The notes under the pieces are model-generated. The model saw only the letters and a program-made list of their open reading frames with translations, was not told where the DNA came from and did not search any database. A program made the translations under genes and the position numbers. 6,346 bases of DNA, from positions 1-6,346 of the forward strand of contig JAEDNQ010000129.1 in NCBI GenBank assembly GCA_016302435.1. Reading direction: 5' to 3'. Source of the stretch: Bacteroidaceae bacterium. Its GTDB lineage: Bacteria; Bacteroidota; Bacteroidia; Bacteroidales; Bacteroidaceae. Shown in pieces: positions 5,890-6,346 of the stretch (the first letter of the stretch is position 1; each line of letters begins with the position of its first letter).

Positions 5890-6336
5890 ATGGACAAGAA
5901 AAACTTAGTATCAGCATTAGCAATATGCGCAGCCTCTGCCACAGGAGCCAACGCTTGCCCTTTGGCAGAACAAGCCAATCCTCTCAGTCTTCAGGACATG
6001 GCAGCCCCAGCGACATCCCTTGCCAGCACACCATCCGAGTCCACAGCCACACAGGACGCCGCCCCTACCTTCACAGGCGGCGAGATGTTTCTGAAGGCAT
6101 ACATCAAGAAGAAGGTAGCAGCCTCAGGCATAAGTGACAAGGGCTCAGTCGAAGTATCTTTTGTGGTCGATGCCAAAGGATGCATCCAGTCTGCCAAAGT
6201 GACGAAGTCGGCAGGAGAAGCTATGGACAAGGCTGCCCTCGCCATCGTCAGCGGCATGCCGCGCTGGAAGCCTGGCACCACCAACGGTGCTGCAGTGGAC
6301 AAGCCAGCCAAGGTCACAGTAGTGTTTGGAGAGTAA
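5890..6336 (+). CDS. Small exported protein with TonB C-terminal-like domain
   Basis: A 148-residue protein. Residues 1-22 form a probable signal peptide (MDKKN, then an alanine-rich hydrophobic stretch ending GANA before C23). The spacer at about 24-60 is rich in A, S, T and P. Residues 62-147 resemble the TonB C-terminal domain: FTGGEMFLKAYIKKKV (61-76), GSVEVSFVVDAKGCI (85-99), and the family-typical SGMPRWKPGTTNG (121-133) with the final beta strand KVTVVF. In energy-transducer TonB this domain contacts TonB-dependent outer-membrane receptors. Here there is no long proline-rich spacer, and the N-terminus reads as a signal sequence rather than a lasting anchor, so an energy-coupling role is doubtful. 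ANAC is a poor lipobox. A soluble or lipid-anchored periplasmic binding role is an inference. It may share the ridA transcript. One base after its stop is ATG (6337), possibly the next gene. Confidence 0.8.
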   Translation: MDKKNLVSALAICAASATGANACPLAEQANPLSLQDMAAPATSLASTPSESTATQDAAPTFTGGEMFLKAYIKKKVAASGISDKGSVEVSFVVDAKGCIQSAKVTKSAGEAMDKAALAIVSGMPRWKPGTTNGAAVDKPAKVTVVFGE

Positions 6337-6346
6337 ATGCCGCTAT

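Noticed and set aside
6337..6346. Possible start of a further rightward gene (ATG one base after the TonB-like stop)
   Set aside because: Only three codons are inside the window, too little to support a call.

Overview
The window looks like a chromosomal housekeeping stretch of a Bacteroidota bacterium, most likely order Bacteroidales (Prevotella/Bacteroides-like). Three things point there: promoters of the Bacteroidales type (TTTG, about 20 bp, TAnnTTTG) rather than -35/-10 boxes; A/T-rich start regions without clear Shine-Dalgarno sequences; and a gldH-family lipoprotein gene next to a ricT/holB pair. The genus is an inference. I see no mobile element, CRISPR array, tRNA or rRNA.

Layout, left to right. 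Positions 1-212 hold no convincing protein gene. They contain a leftward promoter (160-190) and, just downstream of it, a structured leader (47-143) that resembles a SAM-II riboswitch followed by a long hairpin. The gene it would control lies off the left edge. From 5216 down to 213, five leftward genes follow in order of transcription: metF (methylenetetrahydrofolate reductase), holB (DNA polymerase III delta-prime), ricT (PSP1-domain Fe-S protein with a five-copy 33-bp tandem repeat at its 3' end), gldH (GTG start, lipoprotein signal) and a TrmH/SpoU-family RNA 2'-O-methyltransferase. Gaps of 77, 103, 21 and 15 bp make a shared transcript plausible. Positions 5217-5467 are a divergent regulatory region with a leftward promoter for metF and a near-perfect rightward promoter for ridA. 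On the right, ridA and a small exported protein with a TonB C-terminal-like domain run rightward, 44 bp apart.

How it fits together: metF makes the methyl donor for methionine synthesis. If the left-edge leader is a SAM-II element, the window has methionine/SAM functions at both ends of the leftward cluster. RidA removes reactive enamine/imine intermediates that in enterobacteria damage PLP enzymes, including the one that supplies MetF's substrate, so the divergent metF/ridA pair makes metabolic sense. The holB-ricT pair is also found together in Bacillus subtilis (holB-yaaT), an ancient neighbourhood. No clearly new system is evident; the left-edge leader and the ricT repeat tail are the parts most worth checking.
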